DNA of 64,000 nucleotides from Megascapheus bottae (lineage: Eukaryota; Chordata; Mammalia; Rodentia; Geomyidae), in NCBI GenBank assembly GCA_024803745.1, contig JANJXV010000153.1, positions 620,001-684,000 of the forward strand, written 5' to 3'. Positions 25,266-39,200 of this stretch are shown one piece after another. The position numbers and the translations under genes are program-made. Positions within the stretch are counted from its first letter, which is position 1, and each line of letters begins with the position of its first letter. The notes beneath the pieces are model-generated. The model searched no databases. It was not told the origin of the DNA and was given only the letters and a program-made list of their open reading frames with translations.

Positions 25266-26449
25266 TTAGATGGTATGCTGTTTAGGTGCCATTTCTTTCC
25301 CTATATTGCATTTATTTTGGTTTTCTATGTATAGAGCATCTTTGAGAATTCTCTGTAGTGTTGGTTTTGTTTCGACATATTGTTGCAGCTTTTCCCTGGA
25401 ATGGAATGTTTTTATTTTTCCCTCAGTTATGAAAGAGATCTTAGCTGGCTACAGTATTCTTGGTTGGTAGTTATTTGATATAAGGGCATGACATATATGC
25501 TTCCAGTCACTTCGTGCTTGCATGGTCTCTGCTGAGAAATCTGGGGTTATTCTGATTGGTTTGCCTTTGTAGGTTACTGATCCCTTTTCCCTGGCTGCCT
25601 TTAGGATCTTTCCTTTCGTTTCTATTGATCCAGTTCGGATCACAATGTGGCGGTGGGATGTTCTTTTCTGGTCAGGTCTGTTTGGGGTTCTAAAAGCTTC
25701 TCGTATCTGGATGGGCCTGCCCTTCTGGATATTTGGGAAATTCTCTGAGATGATTCCCTGAAGTATATTTCCAATACCATTGACCTCTTTCTCCACGCCC
25801 TATTCAGTACCAACTAGCCTTAAATTAGGCTTCCTAATTGTATCTTGGACCTCCTGAAGCGCTCTCTCATATTTCCTAGATTTGGATTGACTCATTTTCT
25901 GTTCTTTATAATATCTAAATTATCTTCAGCCACGGAAATTCTCTCCTCTGCAATGTCTAACCTGCTATCAAACCTATCTACTTTATTTTTCATCTCCCTT
26001 GCTTCTAATTGCTCACTTTTGATGCCTTGCATCCCTTGTTTTAGGTCATGTATGGATTTCTTTATCTCCTTGATTTCCTTTTGAGTGGTTAGCTCAGTAG
26101 CTTCATTTTCTTTGGACATTTGCTGGAGTTTGGTCACGTTTTTATTTGTGGATTCTTTGAATTCATCCATCTTTCTTTGAAAAACCTTTATTATGGCCTC
26201 CTTTATGGCTTCTTCTTTTTCACTTATCACCTTGTTTTTGCTTTCCTCTTGTTCAGGTATGGCTTCCTCCATTATCTCTTTCTTTACATTTTCACATTTT
26301 TCATTAATGATGTTTATCAATTGCATTTGTGTAGCAATTGGAAGACTCTCCTCTAGGTTTGCCAGTGACTGTTCCATTGTCTGTTTACATTGGGTGGGGG
26401 ATGTTGTTTCTTGATTTGACATTTTTCTTGAGTTTCTTGTTCTGCCCAT
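25266..26449 (-). pseudogene. L1 ORF1, copy 0
   Basis: ORF1 encodes the RNA-binding chaperone of L1. Order seen: start at 26,449, a long coiled coil (Glu/Lys-rich, to about 25,900), then the RRM and C-terminal domain ending near PRIL. Three breaks: a frameshift at about 25,892, a private TAG at 25,800-25,802, and TAG at 25,449-25,451 where the family continues into PAKLSF. The first and last are in all copies. The reading continues past the TAG to a stop at 25,266. Confidence 0.85.
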
Positions 26450-27000
26450 TTGAAAATGGGAGCAAGATTACTACTAAATACGATTATAATTTTTCAGATA
26501 TAACCAACCTAGACCTCTGTCGCTGGCAGACACTAGATGTTCACAAGTTTTGATTGGTATTATCACTCTTTCTTTTTGTGCACTTACAGACCAGCCTAAT
26601 ACAACCACTGATAAGCGATTTATACCCAAAACAATAAGCCTCTCAATCCAATCTCTATTGTCTTTAAGTCCCCCTGAGCCTAGAGAATAATTAACCACCT
26701 ACATATACAATATTTCTCAACAGCCATCAAGTGTAGATCCGTGCAGTATAAGGGTTGAAAGACGAGCAGAGCTCCAGAGATAGAAAAAAAGAATGAGAGA
26801 GGTCAGGGGAGGTGCAAGAGGATTAACGGAGGAGTGTAAGAATATTGTAGTAATGAAGAAAAGTTATAGCATAAGGATAACTGACATAAGTTGGTAAGTA
26901 CGTAGCATATTTGAGTACAAAGTTTGGAAAGTATTAGAATAAAACTTATGTGTTGCTGCACGACTAGCTCTTAGCCCAACCAGTGGCCTCAGAGTGGACC

Positions 27001-28380
27001 ATGGGATGGATCTGTTTTTCTTGTCTACGTTGAGGGAAAGGGGTATTTCACAAGATGCAGAAGCGAAGATTTCAGAAGCAAATGCTGTGAGTGAATTAGC
27101 TCGTAAAAAGCATTTTTATTTTCTTTTATCTTTCTGCCAGTCTTGGGGCTTGAATTCAGGGCCTGAGCACTGTCCTCGGGTTTTCTCAAGTCTAGACCTC
27201 TGTCACTTGAGCCACAGTGCCACATCTAGATTTTCTATCTATGTGGTACTGAGCAATCAAACCCAGATCTTCATGGATGCTAGGCAAGCACTCTACCACT
27301 ATGCCAAACTCTCAACCCTGACATAGTAATTATAAAGTCATCATCATCATCATCATATCCAAATATCCTTTCTCCTGCAAAGAATGAACACTTAACTGTG
27401 TCTAATGCTTTTTTTTAATTTCACTAATTCTTCTGTGTTTTTCCCTCTTGCATTTTTTACACATGACAGCAAAGCTAATCATCAGGAAAAAATTGATTAG
27501 GATACAGAAACCTAATAATATCCTAGTAGATTGACGTCAAAAATATGTGCAAGATGCCCTGTGTGTTTGACCTAGTGGGAGAGTCCTTGGCTACCAAGCA
27601 GTAAGCCTCAGGTTTCATTCCTCATTACCACATACATAGAAAACGCTGCAAGTGGTGCTGTGGCTCGGTGGGACAGCTAAAGCCTAAAGAAAGCCCAAGA
27701 ACAATGTTCACACTCTGAGGTCAAGTCCCAAGACTAGCAAAAACAAAAAAAATTCGACAAGGGGCAAAATGCAGGCAGAGAAGGCACTGTGAAGCGAATG
27801 TTTTGTAAAGGATGAGGGCAATATTGACCCTTAAGTTTGGATCTTACCTAAGAAAGGCTCCTTGAGCCTGAGACCAGACTGGTAGTTGGGCCTAGTGGAA
27901 GACATTGGGATTGGACAAATAAGGTGTGCTGTATACTACATCCACATGTATATTGTGAGACTGGAGGAGAGATTCAGCCTCCAGTATGTCTTTGGTGAGG
28001 TCTTTTGTGAGCAAGGATCTTTGGTCATTGGTCCCTGAAAGGTGACCCTGCCTCCCTCACAATGTAACAGAATATGGAACACTGGTAACCAAGCCACTGT
28101 AACTAACAACCAGCTCATGCCAGCTCACTTGGCCTGTGGCTCAGGAGGAAGAGAGATGTTGCTGTCCTGATGCCAAAGGTCAGGAAACTCGAGTCTCAGT
28201 CATGGAAGTTGTGGATGTCTTACTCGAAGATGTACATGCTAGATCATTGCCAAGCCACAAATCCAGTATAACAGAACTTTCTCTAAGAAGAAGGCCAGGA
28301 AAATCCAGGGCAACCAGATGAGGTAAATTTCTAAGAAGAAATGTATTTGACCCCATCATCCTCCCCACACACTACAACTT
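27001..28380. repeat. Array spacer 1 (RalGDS-locus derived)
   Basis: Non-L1 sequence of 1,380 bp. It aligns in inverted orientation to 8,307-9,645. It contains a minus-strand dimeric SINE (27,125-27,322), a CAT triplet run of six (27,339-27,356) and a plus-strand dimeric SINE (27,560-27,752). The right part (27,900-28,380) corresponds to sequence just upstream of the RalGDS-like REM exon, but the exon itself is not included. The left border is the L1 5' end; the right border is the T-rich L1 3' tail of the next copy. Confidence 0.9.
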
Positions 28381-28795
28381 TCTTTTTATTTCATTTTTTT
28401 ATTGTAATTAGTAAAAGGGTTAGATGATATTTGCCAGATAGAAGGTGCATTAATTCACATACATTGATACCCTTTCACATGTCTTGGTACCCATTTCCCT
28501 CCAACCCCACACCCCCCACCCGTCTTGGTTTTCCCCCCTTCCCTATCAAATTTCAAATATCCAAATACAAATAAATTCAATATATCAGATAACAAAGTGA
28601 GATACTATACCAATATGGGATAACCAAGACACAGCAAGCGAGATGAGAGACAACATAGTACATTAAGGACAAAAATCATTCATTATATGGCTTTTGTGTC
28701 AATATCCTGGAGGTCCTTTCAATTAGCTTCACATTATATGGCCTTATATATGGCCTTTTGCTCTATCGCCAATCTCTGCTAGTAGAGCCCAAGGT

Positions 28796-31700
28796 TTCTA
28801 ATGATTATGACGAATGAGGGAAACCACTGAGCCTAAGTTCTTTGAATCTGGCTTACTTCACTTAATATGATTTGTTCTAAGTCTTTCCATTTCCTAACAA
28901 ATGGGGCGATGTCATTCTTTCTGACAGCAGCATAGAATTCCATTGTGTACAAATACCACAACTTGTTGATCCACTCATCAACTGAGGGACATCTGGGTTG
29001 GTTCCATATCTTTGCTATGGTGAATAGTGCTGCAATGAACATTGTTGTGCTAGTGGGTTCAGTATGCCCTTGTTTCTGGATTGTTGGGTAAATGCCAAGT
29101 ACTGGAATTGCTGGGTCATAGGGGAGTTGTATGTTTAGCCTTTTGAGGCACTGCCGCACTGCTTTCCATAGTGGTTGAACGAGTTTGCACTCCCACCAAC
29201 AGTGTAGTAATGATCCCTCCTGGGCACATCCCCTCCAGCATCTGTTGTCATTCGTTTTCCTGATCCTGGCCATTCTAACTGGAGTTAGGTGGAATCTTAG
29301 ACTTGTTTTGATTTGCATTTCTTTTATGACCAGAGATGTTGAGCATTTCTTCATGTGTCTATAGGCCATTTTTGTTTCTTCTTCAGAGAAGACTCTCTTT
29401 AAGTCTTTGGCCCATTTTGTAATGGGATGGGTGTTACTTTGGAGGTTAGTTTTGGAGTGATTCAATTTTTTGAGTTGTTGATATATTTTAGATATGAGGC
29501 CTTGTTCCGTTGTTTGGGTGTGAAGATCTTCTCCCACTCTGTAGGCTTCCTGATTAGTTTACTAGCTATATCCGTTGCCATACAAAAGCTCTGCAGTTTA
29601 ATGCAGTCCCACTTATCCAGCCTTTCTCTGATTTGTTGTGATTCTTGGTCCTTATTAAGAAAGTTTCGACCTGTGCCAAGGAGGCCTAGTGTATCTCCTA
29701 TTCCTTCCTGTAAACTTTTCAGTGTGTCAGCTTTTACCTCCACGTCTTTGATCCATTTGGAGTTAATTCTAGTGCAAGGTGACAAAGAAGGATCCAACTT
29801 TAGTTTTCTGCAGGTGTTTAACCAGTTCTGCCAGCACAACTTGTTGAAGAGGCTATCTTTCTTCCATTCTATTTTTTTGGCTCCCTGGTCAAAGATTAGG
29901 TGGCCATAGGTCTGTGGTTTAATATCTGGGTCCGCAGTTCTACTCCATTGGACTTCAGGCCTGTTCTTGTGCCAGTACCAAGCTGTTTTGAGAATTATAG
30001 CTCTGTAATAGAGCCTTAAGTTTGGAATTGAAATTCCTCCAGCGCTGTTCTTTCTGCAAAGAAGTGTTTTTGCTATACGGGGTCTTTTATTATTCCATAT
30101 GAAATTTTGAATTGCCTCTTCTATGTCTTTAAAGAATGACATTGGGATGTTGATGGGTATTACATTGAATTTGTAGATAGCCCTTGGCAAGATTGTCATT
30201 TTCACAATGTTGATTCTTCCAATCCAGGAGCATGGGAGGTTTTTCCATTTAATTAGTTCTGCTTTAATTTCCTTTTTTAGGGTTTTAAAGTTTTCATCTA
30301 AACGGTCCTTTACATTCTTATTTAAGCTAATTGCTAGGTACTTTATTTTCTTTGAGGCTATTGTGAAAGGATTTTCTTTCCTGATTATTGCCTCGTTCCT
30401 CTCAGTGTTGGCGTAAAGTAAGGCAGTTGATTTGTGAGGGTTGATTTTATGGCCTGCTACCCTTCCAAAGCTTTGAATCAGCTCAAGGAGCTTGGGAGTA
30501 GAGTCTATAGGATTCTTTAAATACAGAATCATGTCATCGGCAAAGAGGGATAGTTTTATTTCCTCTTTCCCTACTTGGATCCCCTTTATGCTTGCTTCTT
30601 GCCATATTGCACTGCCTAGGAATTCTAGTACTATGTTAAAAAGGAGTGGAGAGAGTGGGCATCCTTGTCTCGTTCCTGATTTTAGAGGGAATGGCTTTAG
30701 ATTTTCACCATTAAGTATAATACTAGCAGTGGGTTTCTCATACACAGCCTTTATTACATTGAGAAATGTTCCATGGATTCCTAGTTTCTCCACATCTTTT
30801 AACATAAAGGGGTTTTGGATCTTGTCAAATGCCTTTTCCGCATCTATTGAGACAATCATGTGATTTTATCCCTGCTCCTGTTGATGTGTTGAATTATATT
30901 AATTGATTTGTGTATGTTGAACCAGCTTTGCCTCCCTGTGATAATCCAGTTTTATCATAGTGTATATTTTTTTTGATGAGTTGTTGTAGACGGTTGGCCA
31001 GTATTTTGTTGAGATGTTTTGCATCGAGGTTCATCAAAGAAATGGGTCTATAGATCTCTTTCTTTGATGTATCTCTGTCTGGTTTGGGGATGAGGGATAT
31101 GCTGGCTTCACATAATCAGTTTAGTGAAGAAAATTCATTTTCAATTTCGTTGAAGAGCTTGAGGAGTATTGGTGTGAGCTCTGCTTTGAAGACCTTATAG
31201 AATTCAGCTGTGAATCCATCTGGCCCTGGGCTCTTTTTAAGTGGAAGTTGTCTAATTTCCATTTCTATTTCAGAGCTTGAAATAGGCCTGTTGAGTTGGG
31301 TTAGCTCTTCTTGGTTCAGTGTGTGTATGTTAATATTGTCTAGGAATTCATCCATTTCTTCTAGATTCTCAAATTTGTTGGCATAAAGGTTTGAGAAGTA
31401 TTCCCTCATGATATTCTGGATCTTGGTAATTTCTGTCGTGATATTACCATTTTCATCTGCGATTTTGTTTATTTCGATATGCTCTCTTCTTTTTTTGGTA
31501 AGATTTGCTAAGGGCTTGTCAATTTTGTTAATTCTTTCAAGAACCAACTCCTTGTTTTGTTGATTCTTTCTATAGTTTTTTTTTTATTCCAAATCATTTA
31601 ATTCTGCTTTGATTTTAATAATTTGCTTTCTCCTAATGGGTTTAGAGTTGGTTTGTTGCTCTTTTTCCAGGAGGTTAAGGTGAGACATTAACTAGTTGGT

Positions 31701-32637
31701 TTGCCATTTTTCCAACTTGCTGTTGTAGGCACTCCACGCTATAAATTTTCCTCTGAGTACTGCCTTTGTTGTGTCCCTAAGGAGTTGATATTTGTGTGCT
31801 CCTTATTGTTAAATTTCATAAACAGTTGGATATCTGTTCTGATCTCTTCGATTACCCATTGTTTTTGATTCAACAATGTGTGGTTCAGTCTCCATGAGTT
31901 ACAGGGTTTTCTTTGGTGGAGATGTGTGTTCAGCTCCAATTTGATGCCTTTATGGTCTGAGAGTGTGCATGGAATAATTTCAGTGTTTCTGAATCTGTCC
32001 AGGTTTGCTTTATGGCCTAAGATGTGGTCTATTTTGGAAAATGTTCCATGTGCTGCTGAGAAAAACGTATATTGTGGTGTTACTGGGTGGAATATTCTGC
32101 AGATGTCTGTTAGATCTAGTTGGTCTATATAGTTGTTCAGTTCTAAGGTTTCTCTGTTGAGTTCTTTCCTTGTTGATCTGTCCATAGGTGAGAGTGGTGT
32201 GTTAAACTCACCAACAATCACTGTGTTTCGATCTATGTATGGTTTCAGTGTAAGTAAAGTTTGCTTGATGAAGTTTGGAGCTCCGGGATTGGGTGTGTAA
32301 ATATTTAGGATTGTTATGTCTTCCGGGAGGAAAGATCCCTTTAGTAGTATGTAGTAACCTTCTTTGTCTTTTCTTACTAATTTTAGTTTGAAGTCTATTG
32401 TATCTGATATGAGGATGGCAACTCTAGCCTGTTTATGGGGGCAGTTAGCTTGATAGAGTTTATTCCAACCTCTCACTTTCAAAAGATGATTGTTTTTGGG
32501 TAAGATGTGTCTCTCGAAGTCAGCAGAACGATGGCTCTTGCTTTTTGATCCAACTAGACAACCTATGCCGTTTAATTGGAGAGTTAAGTCCATTGATTGA
32601 GAGTTAGGATTGAGAGATATTTATTAGTTCCTACCAT
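28796..32637 (-). pseudogene. L1 ORF2, copy 1
   Basis: The endonuclease (31,739-32,593), an RT-0 region (31,116-31,547) and the reverse transcriptase core plus C-terminus (28,833-30,859) are all visible but in separate frames. RT motifs: [18 protein letters not shown] and FADD. C-terminus: the CX3CX7HX4C zinc-knuckle. Breaks found in all copies are listed under copy 2. Private breaks here are a 1-bp loss near 29,520 that splits the RT frame from the C-terminus, a 1-bp loss near 28,842, and the 2-bp loss near 32,596 that is shared only with copy 4. Confidence 0.9.
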
Positions 32638-32685
32638 TTTTAAAAGCTTTTAGTAGGGCCTGTGTCTTGACAGTTGTTGTGGTCC

Positions 32686-33868
32686 TTAGATGGTATGCTG
32701 TTTAGGTGCCATTTCTTTCCCTATATTGCATTTATTTTGGTTTTCTATGTATAGAGCATCTTTGAGAATTCTCTGTAGTGTTGGTTTTGTTTCGACATAT
32801 TGTTGCAGCTTTTCCCTGGAATGGAATGTTTTTATTTTTCCCTCAGTTATGAATGAGAGCTTAGCTGGCTACAGTATTCTTGGTTGGTAGTTATTTGATA
32901 TAAGGGCATGACATATATGCTTCCAGTCACTTCGTGCTTGCATGGTCTCTGCTGAGAAATCTGTGGTTATTCTGATTGGTTTGCCTTTGTAGGTTACTGA
33001 TCCCTTTTCCCTGGCTGCCTTTAGGATCTTTCCTTTCGTTTCTATTGATTCAGTTCGGATCACAATGTGGCGGTGGGATGTTCTTTTCTGGTCAGGTCTG
33101 TTTGGGGTTCTAAAAGCTTCTCGTATCTGGATGGGCCTGCCCTTCTGGATATTTGGGAAATTCTCTGAGATGATTCCCTGAAGTATATTTCCAATACCAT
33201 TGACCTCTTTCTCCACGCCCTCCTCAATACCAACTAGCCTTAAATTAGGCTTCCTAATTGTATCTTGGACCTCCTGAAGCGCTCTCTCATATTTCCTAGA
33301 TTTGGATTGACTCATTTTCTGTTCTTTATAATACCTAAATTATCTTCAGCCACGGAAATTCTCTCCTCTGCAATGTCTAACCTGCTATCAAAGCTATCTA
33401 CTTTATTTTTCATCTCCCTTGCTTCTAATTGCTCACTTTTGATGCCTTGCATCCCTTGTTTTAGATCATGTATGGATTTCTTTATCTCCTTGATTTCCTT
33501 TTGAGTGGTTAGCTCAGTAGCTTCATTTCTTTGGACATTTGCTGGAGTTTGGTCACGTTTTTATTTGTGGATTCTTTGAATTCATCCATCTTTCTTTGAA
33601 AAACCTTTATTATGGCCTCCTTTATGGCTTCTTCTTTTTCACTTATCACCTTGTTTTTGCTTTCCTCTTGTTCAGGTATGGCTTCCTCCATTATCTCTTT
33701 CTTTACATTTTCACATTTTTCATTAATGATGTTTATCAATTGCATTTGTGTAGCAATTGGAAGACTCTCCTCTAGATTTCCCAGTGACTGTTCCATTGTC
33801 TGTTTACATTGGGTGGGGGATGTTGTTTCTTGATTTGACATTTTTCTTGAGTTTCTTGTTCTGCCCAT
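32686..33868 (-). pseudogene. L1 ORF1, copy 1
   Basis: Carries the shared frameshift and the shared TAG after PRIL. In addition, a private 1-bp loss near 33,526 ends the coiled-coil frame after about 119 codons. The RRM/C-terminal block (32,869-33,315) is open. Confidence 0.85.
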
Positions 33869-34419
33869 TTGAAAATGGGAGCAAGATTACTACTAAATAC
33901 GATTATAATTTTTCAGATATAACCAACCTAGACCTCTGTCGCTGGCAGACACTAGATGTTCACAAGTTTTGATTGGTATTATCACTCTTTCTTTTTGTGC
34001 ACTTACAGACCAGCCTAATACACCCACTGATAAGCGATTTATACCCAAAACAATAAGCCTCTCAATCCAATCTCTATTGTCTTTAAGTCCCCCTGAGCCT
34101 AGAGAATAATTAACCACCTACATATACAATATTTCTCAACAGCCATCAAGTGTAGATCCGTGCAGTATAAGGGTTGAAAGACGAGCAGAGCTCCAGAGAT
34201 AGAAAAAAAGAATGAGAGAGGTCAGGGGAGGTGCAAGAGGATTAACGGAGGAGTGTAAGAATATTGTAGTAATGAAGAAAAGTTATAGCATAAGGATAAC
34301 TGACATAAGTTGGTAAGTAGGTAGCATATTTGAGTACAAAGTTTGGAAAGTATTAGAATAAAACTTATGTGTTGCTGCACGACTAGCTCTTAGCCCAACC
34401 AGTGGCCTCACAGTGGACC

Positions 34420-35800
34420 ATGGGATGGATCTGTTTTTCTTGTCTACGTTGAGGGAAAGGGGTATTTCACAAGATGCAGAAGCGAAGATTTCAGAAGCAA
34501 ATGCTGTGAGTGAATTAGCTCGTAAAAAGCATTTTTATTTTCTTTTATCTTTCTGCCAGTCTTGGGGCTTGAATTCAGGGCCTGAGCACTGTCCTCGGGT
34601 TTTCTCAAGTCTAGACCTCTGTCACTTGAGCCCACAGTGCCACATCTAGATTTTCTATCTATGTGGTACTGAGCAATCAAACCCAGATCTTCATGGATGC
34701 TAGGCAAGCACTCTACCACTATGCCAAACTCTCAACCCTGACATAGTAATTATAAAGTCATCATCATCATCATCATATCCAAATATCCTTTCTCCTGCAA
34801 AGAATGAACACTTAACTGTGTCTAATGCTTTTTTTTAATTTCACTAATTCTTCTGTGTTTTTCCCTCTTGCATTTTTTACACATGACAGCAAAGCTAATC
34901 ATCAGGAAAAAATTGATTAGGATACAGAAACCTAATAATATCCTAGTAGATTGACGTCAAAAATATGTGCAAGATGCCCTGTGTGTTTGACCTAGTGGGA
35001 GAGTCCTTGGCTACCAAGCAGTAAGCCTCAGGTTTGATTCCTCATTACCACATACATAGAAAACGCTGCAAGTGGTGCTGTGGCTCGGTGGGACAGCTAA
35101 AGCCTAAAGAAAGCCCAAGAACAATGTTCACACTCTGAGGTCAAGTCCCAAGACTAGCAAAAACAAAAAAAATTCGACAAGGGGAAAAATGCAGGCAGAG
35201 AAGGCACTGTGAAGCAAATGTTTTGTAAAGGATGAGGGCAATATTGACCCTTAAGTCTGGATCTTACCTAAGAAAGTCTCCTTGAGCCTGAGACCAGACT
35301 GGTAGTTGGGCCTAGTGGAAGACATTGGGATTGGACAAATAAGGTGTGCTGTATACTACATCCACATGTATATTGTGAGACTGGAGGAGAGATTCAGCCT
35401 CCAGTATGTCTTTGGTGAGGTCTTCTGTGAGCAAGGATCTTTGGTCATTGGGCCCTGAAAGGTGACCCTGCCTCCCTCACAATGGAACAGAATATGGAAC
35501 ACTGGTAACCAAGCCACTGTAACTAACAACCAGCTCAAGCCAGCTCACTTGGCCTGTGGCTCAGGAGGAAGAAAGATGTTGCTGTGCTGTTGCCAAAGGT
35601 CAGGAAACTCGAGTCTCAGGCTTGGAAGTTGTGGATGTCTTACTCGAAGATGTACATGCTAGATCATTGCCAAGCCACAAATCCAGTATAACAGAACTTT
35701 CTCTAAGAAGAAGGCCAGGAAAATCCAGGGCAACCAGATGAGGTAAATTTCTAAGAAGAAATGTATTTGACCCCATTATCCTCCCCACACACTACAACTT
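34420..35800. repeat. Array spacer 2
   Basis: 1,381 bp, with the same content and borders as spacer 1. Few differences were seen: a short CAT run, a one-base insertion in the minus-strand SINE (gagcccacagtg) and scattered single changes. Confidence 0.9.
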
Positions 35801-36215
35801 CTTTTTTTTCATTTTTTTATTGTAATTAGTAAAAGGGTTAGATGATATTTGCCAGATAGAAGGTGCATTAATTCACATACATTGATACCCTTTCACATGT
35901 CTTGGTACCCATTTCCCTCCAACTCCACACCCCCCACACGTCTTGGTTTTCCCCCCTTCCCTATCAAATTTCAAATATCCAAATACAAATAAATTCAATA
36001 TATCAGATAACAAAGTGAGATACTATACCAATATGGGATAACCAAGGGACAGCAAGCGAGATGAGAGACAACATAGTCCATTAAGGACAACAATCATTCA
36101 TTATATGGCTTTTGTGTCAATATCCTGGAGGTCCTTTCAATTAGCTTCACATTATATGGCCTTGTATATGGCCTTTTGCTCTATTGACAATCTCTGCTAG
36201 TAGAGCCCAAGGTTT

Positions 36216-39200
36216 CTACTGATTATGACGAATGAGGGAAACCACTGAGCCTAAGTTCCTTTGAGTCTGGCTTACTTCACTTAATATGATTTGTTCTAAG
36301 TCTTTCCATTTCCTAACCAATGGGGCGATGTCATTCTTTCTGACAGCAGCATAGAATTCCATTGTGTACAAATACCACAACTTGTTGATCCACTCATCAA
36401 CTGAGGGACATCTGGGTTGGTTCCATATCTTTGCTATGGTGAATAGTGCTGCAATGAACATTGTTGTGCTAGTGGGTTTAGTATGCCCTTGTTTCTGGAT
36501 TGTTGGGTAAATGCCAAGTACTGGAATTGCTGGGTCATAGGGGAGTTGTATGTTTAGCGTTTTGAGGCACTGCCGCACTGCTTTCCATAGTGGTTGAACG
36601 AGTTTGCACTCCCACCAACAGTGTAGTAGTGATCCCTCCTGACCACATCCCCTACAGCATCTGTTGTCATTCGTTTTCCTGATCCTGGCCATTCTAACTG
36701 GAGTTAGGTGGAATCTTAGACTTGTTTTGATTTGCATTTCTTTTATGACCAGAGATGTTGAGCATTTCTTCATGTGTCTATAGGCCATTTTTGTTTCTTC
36801 TTCAGAGAAGACTCTCTTTAATTCTTTGGCCCATTTTGTAATGGGATGGGTGTTACCTTGGGGGTTAGTTTTGGAGTGATTCAATTTTTTGAGTTGTTGA
36901 TATATTTTAGATATGAGGCCTTGTTCCGTTGTTTGGGTGGTGAAGATCTTCTCCCACTCTGTAGGCTTCCTGATTAGTTTACTAGCTATATCCGTTGCCA
37001 TACAAAAGCTCTGCAGTTTAATGCAGTCCCACTTATCCAGCCTTTCTCTGATTTGTTGTGATTCTTGGTCCTTATTAAGAAAGTTTCGACCTGTACCAAG
37101 GAGGCCTAGTGTATCTCCTATTCCTTCCTGTAAACTTTTCAGTGTGTCAGGTTTTACCTCCACGTCTTTGATCCATTTGGAGTGAATTCTAGTGCAAGGT
37201 GACAAAGAAGGATCCAACTTTAGTTTTCTGCAGGTGTTTAACCAGTTCTGCCAGCACAACTTGTTGAAGAGGCTATCTTTCTTCCATTCTATTTTTTTGG
37301 CTCCCTGGTCAAAGATTAGGTGGCCATAGGTCTGTGGTTTAATATCTGGGTCCGCAGTTCTACTCCATTGGACTTCAGGCCTGTTCTTGTGCCAGTACCA
37401 AGCTGTTTTGAGAATTATAGCTCTGTAATAGAGCCGTAAGTTTGGAATTGAAATTCCTCCAGCGCTGTTCTTTCTGCTAAGAAGTGTTTTTGCTATACGG
37501 GGTCTTTTATTATTCCATATGAAATTTTGAATTGCCTCTTCTATGTCTTTAAAGAATGACATTGGGATGTTGATGGGTATTACATTGAATTTGTAGATAG
37601 CCCTTGGCAAGATTGTCATTTTCACAATGTTGATTCTTCCAATCCAGGAGCACGGGAGGTTTTTCCATTTCCTTAGTTCTGCTTTAATTTCCATTTTTAG
37701 GGTTTTAAAGTTTTCATCTAAACGGTCCTTTACATTCTTAGTTAAGCTAATTGCTAGGTACTTTATTTTCTTTGAGGCTATTGTGAAAGGATTTTCTTTC
37801 CTGATTATTGCCTCGTTCCTCTCAGTGTTGGCGTAAAGTAAGGCAGTTGATTTGTGAGGGTTGATTTTATGGCCTGCTCCCCTTCCAAATCTTTGAATCA
37901 GCTCAAGGAGCTTGGGAGTAGAGTCTATAGGATTCTTTAAATACAGAATCATGTCATCTGCAAAGAGGGATAGTTTTATTTCCTCTTTCCCTACTTGGAT
38001 CCCCTTTATGCTTGCTTCTTGCCTTATTGCACTGCCTAGGAATTCTAGTACTATGTTAAAAAGGAGTGGAGAGAGTGGGCATCCTTGTCTCGTTCCTGAT
38101 TTTAGAGGGAATGGCTTTAGATTTTCACCATTAAGTATAATACTAGCAGTTGGTTTCTCATACACAGCCTTTATTACATTGAGAAATGTTCCATGGATTC
38201 CTAGTTTCTCCACATCTTTTAACATAAAGGGGTTTTGGATCTTGTCAAATGCCTTTTCCGCATCTATTGAGACAATCATGTGATTTGATCCCTGCTCCTG
38301 TTGATGTGTTGAATTATATTAATTGATTTGTGTATGTTGAACCAGCTTTGCCTCCCTGTGATGAATCCAGTTTGATCATAGTGTATATTTTTTTGATGAG
38401 TTGTTGTAGACGGTTGGCCAGTATTTTGTTGAGAAGTTTTGCATCGAGGTTCATCAAAGAAATGGGTCTATAGATCTCTTTCTTTGATGAATCTCTGTCT
38501 GGTTTGGGGATGAGGGATATGCTGGCTTCACAGAATCAGTTTAGTAAAGAACCTTCATTTTCAATTTCGTTGAAGAGCTTGAGGAGTATTGGTGTGAGCT
38601 CTGCTTTGAAGACCCTATAGAATTCAGCTGTGAATCCATCTGGCCCTGGGCTCTTTTTAAGTGGAAGTTGTCTAATTTCCATTTCTATTTCAGAGCTTGA
38701 AATAGGCCTGTTGAGTTGGGTTAGCTCTTCTTGGTTCAGTGTGTGTATGTTAATATTGTCTAGGAATTCATCCATTTCTTCTAGATTCTCAAATTTGTTG
38801 GCGTAAAGGTTTGAGAAGTATTCCCTCATGATATTCTGGATCTTGGTAATTTCTGTCGTGATATTACCATTTTCATCTGCGATTTTGTTTATTTCGATAT
38901 GCTCTCTTCTTTTTTTGGTAAGATTTGCTAAGGGCTTGTCAATTTTGTTAATTCTTTCAAGAACCAACTCCTTGTTTTGTTGATTCTTTCTATAGATTTT
39001 TTTATTCCAAATCATTTAATTCTGCTTTGATTTTAATAATTTGCTTTCTCCTAATGGGTTTAGGGTTGGTTTGTTGCTCTTTTTCCAGGAGGTTAAGGTG
39101 AGACATTAACTAGTTGGTTTGCCATTTTTCCAACTTGCTCTTGTACGCACTCCGTGCTATAAATTTTCCTCTGAGTACTGCCTTTGTTGTGTCCCTAAGG

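Larger units (their letters stand above)
24868..27000 (-). mobile_element. Array L1 copy 0, lacking its 3' two-thirds
   Basis: Only the 5' UTR (about 26,450-27,000), ORF1 and the first 350 bp of ORF2 are present. The missing end is the 3' end, so this is not ordinary 5' truncation but a recombination or rearrangement breakpoint. The outermost 300 bp are more diverged from the other copies than the rest. Confidence 0.9.
28381..34419 (-). mobile_element. Array L1 copy 1, near full length
   Basis: 6,039 bp. Reading on the minus strand: a 5' UTR of about 550 bp, ORF1, a short gap, ORF2 of about 3.84 kb (the usual L1 ORF2 size), and a 3' UTR with a C-rich tract ending in a T-rich (A-tail) start at 28,381. 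I saw no clear target-site duplication at the two ends, because both borders are shared by all units. Confidence 0.95.

Noticed and set aside
30492..30863. Plus-strand 123-codon frame repeated in every L1 copy (also a 138-codon plus-strand frame)
   Set aside because: It lies exactly antisense to the ORF2 reverse transcriptase and recurs only because the L1 recurs. No motif or independent signal supports an antisense gene.
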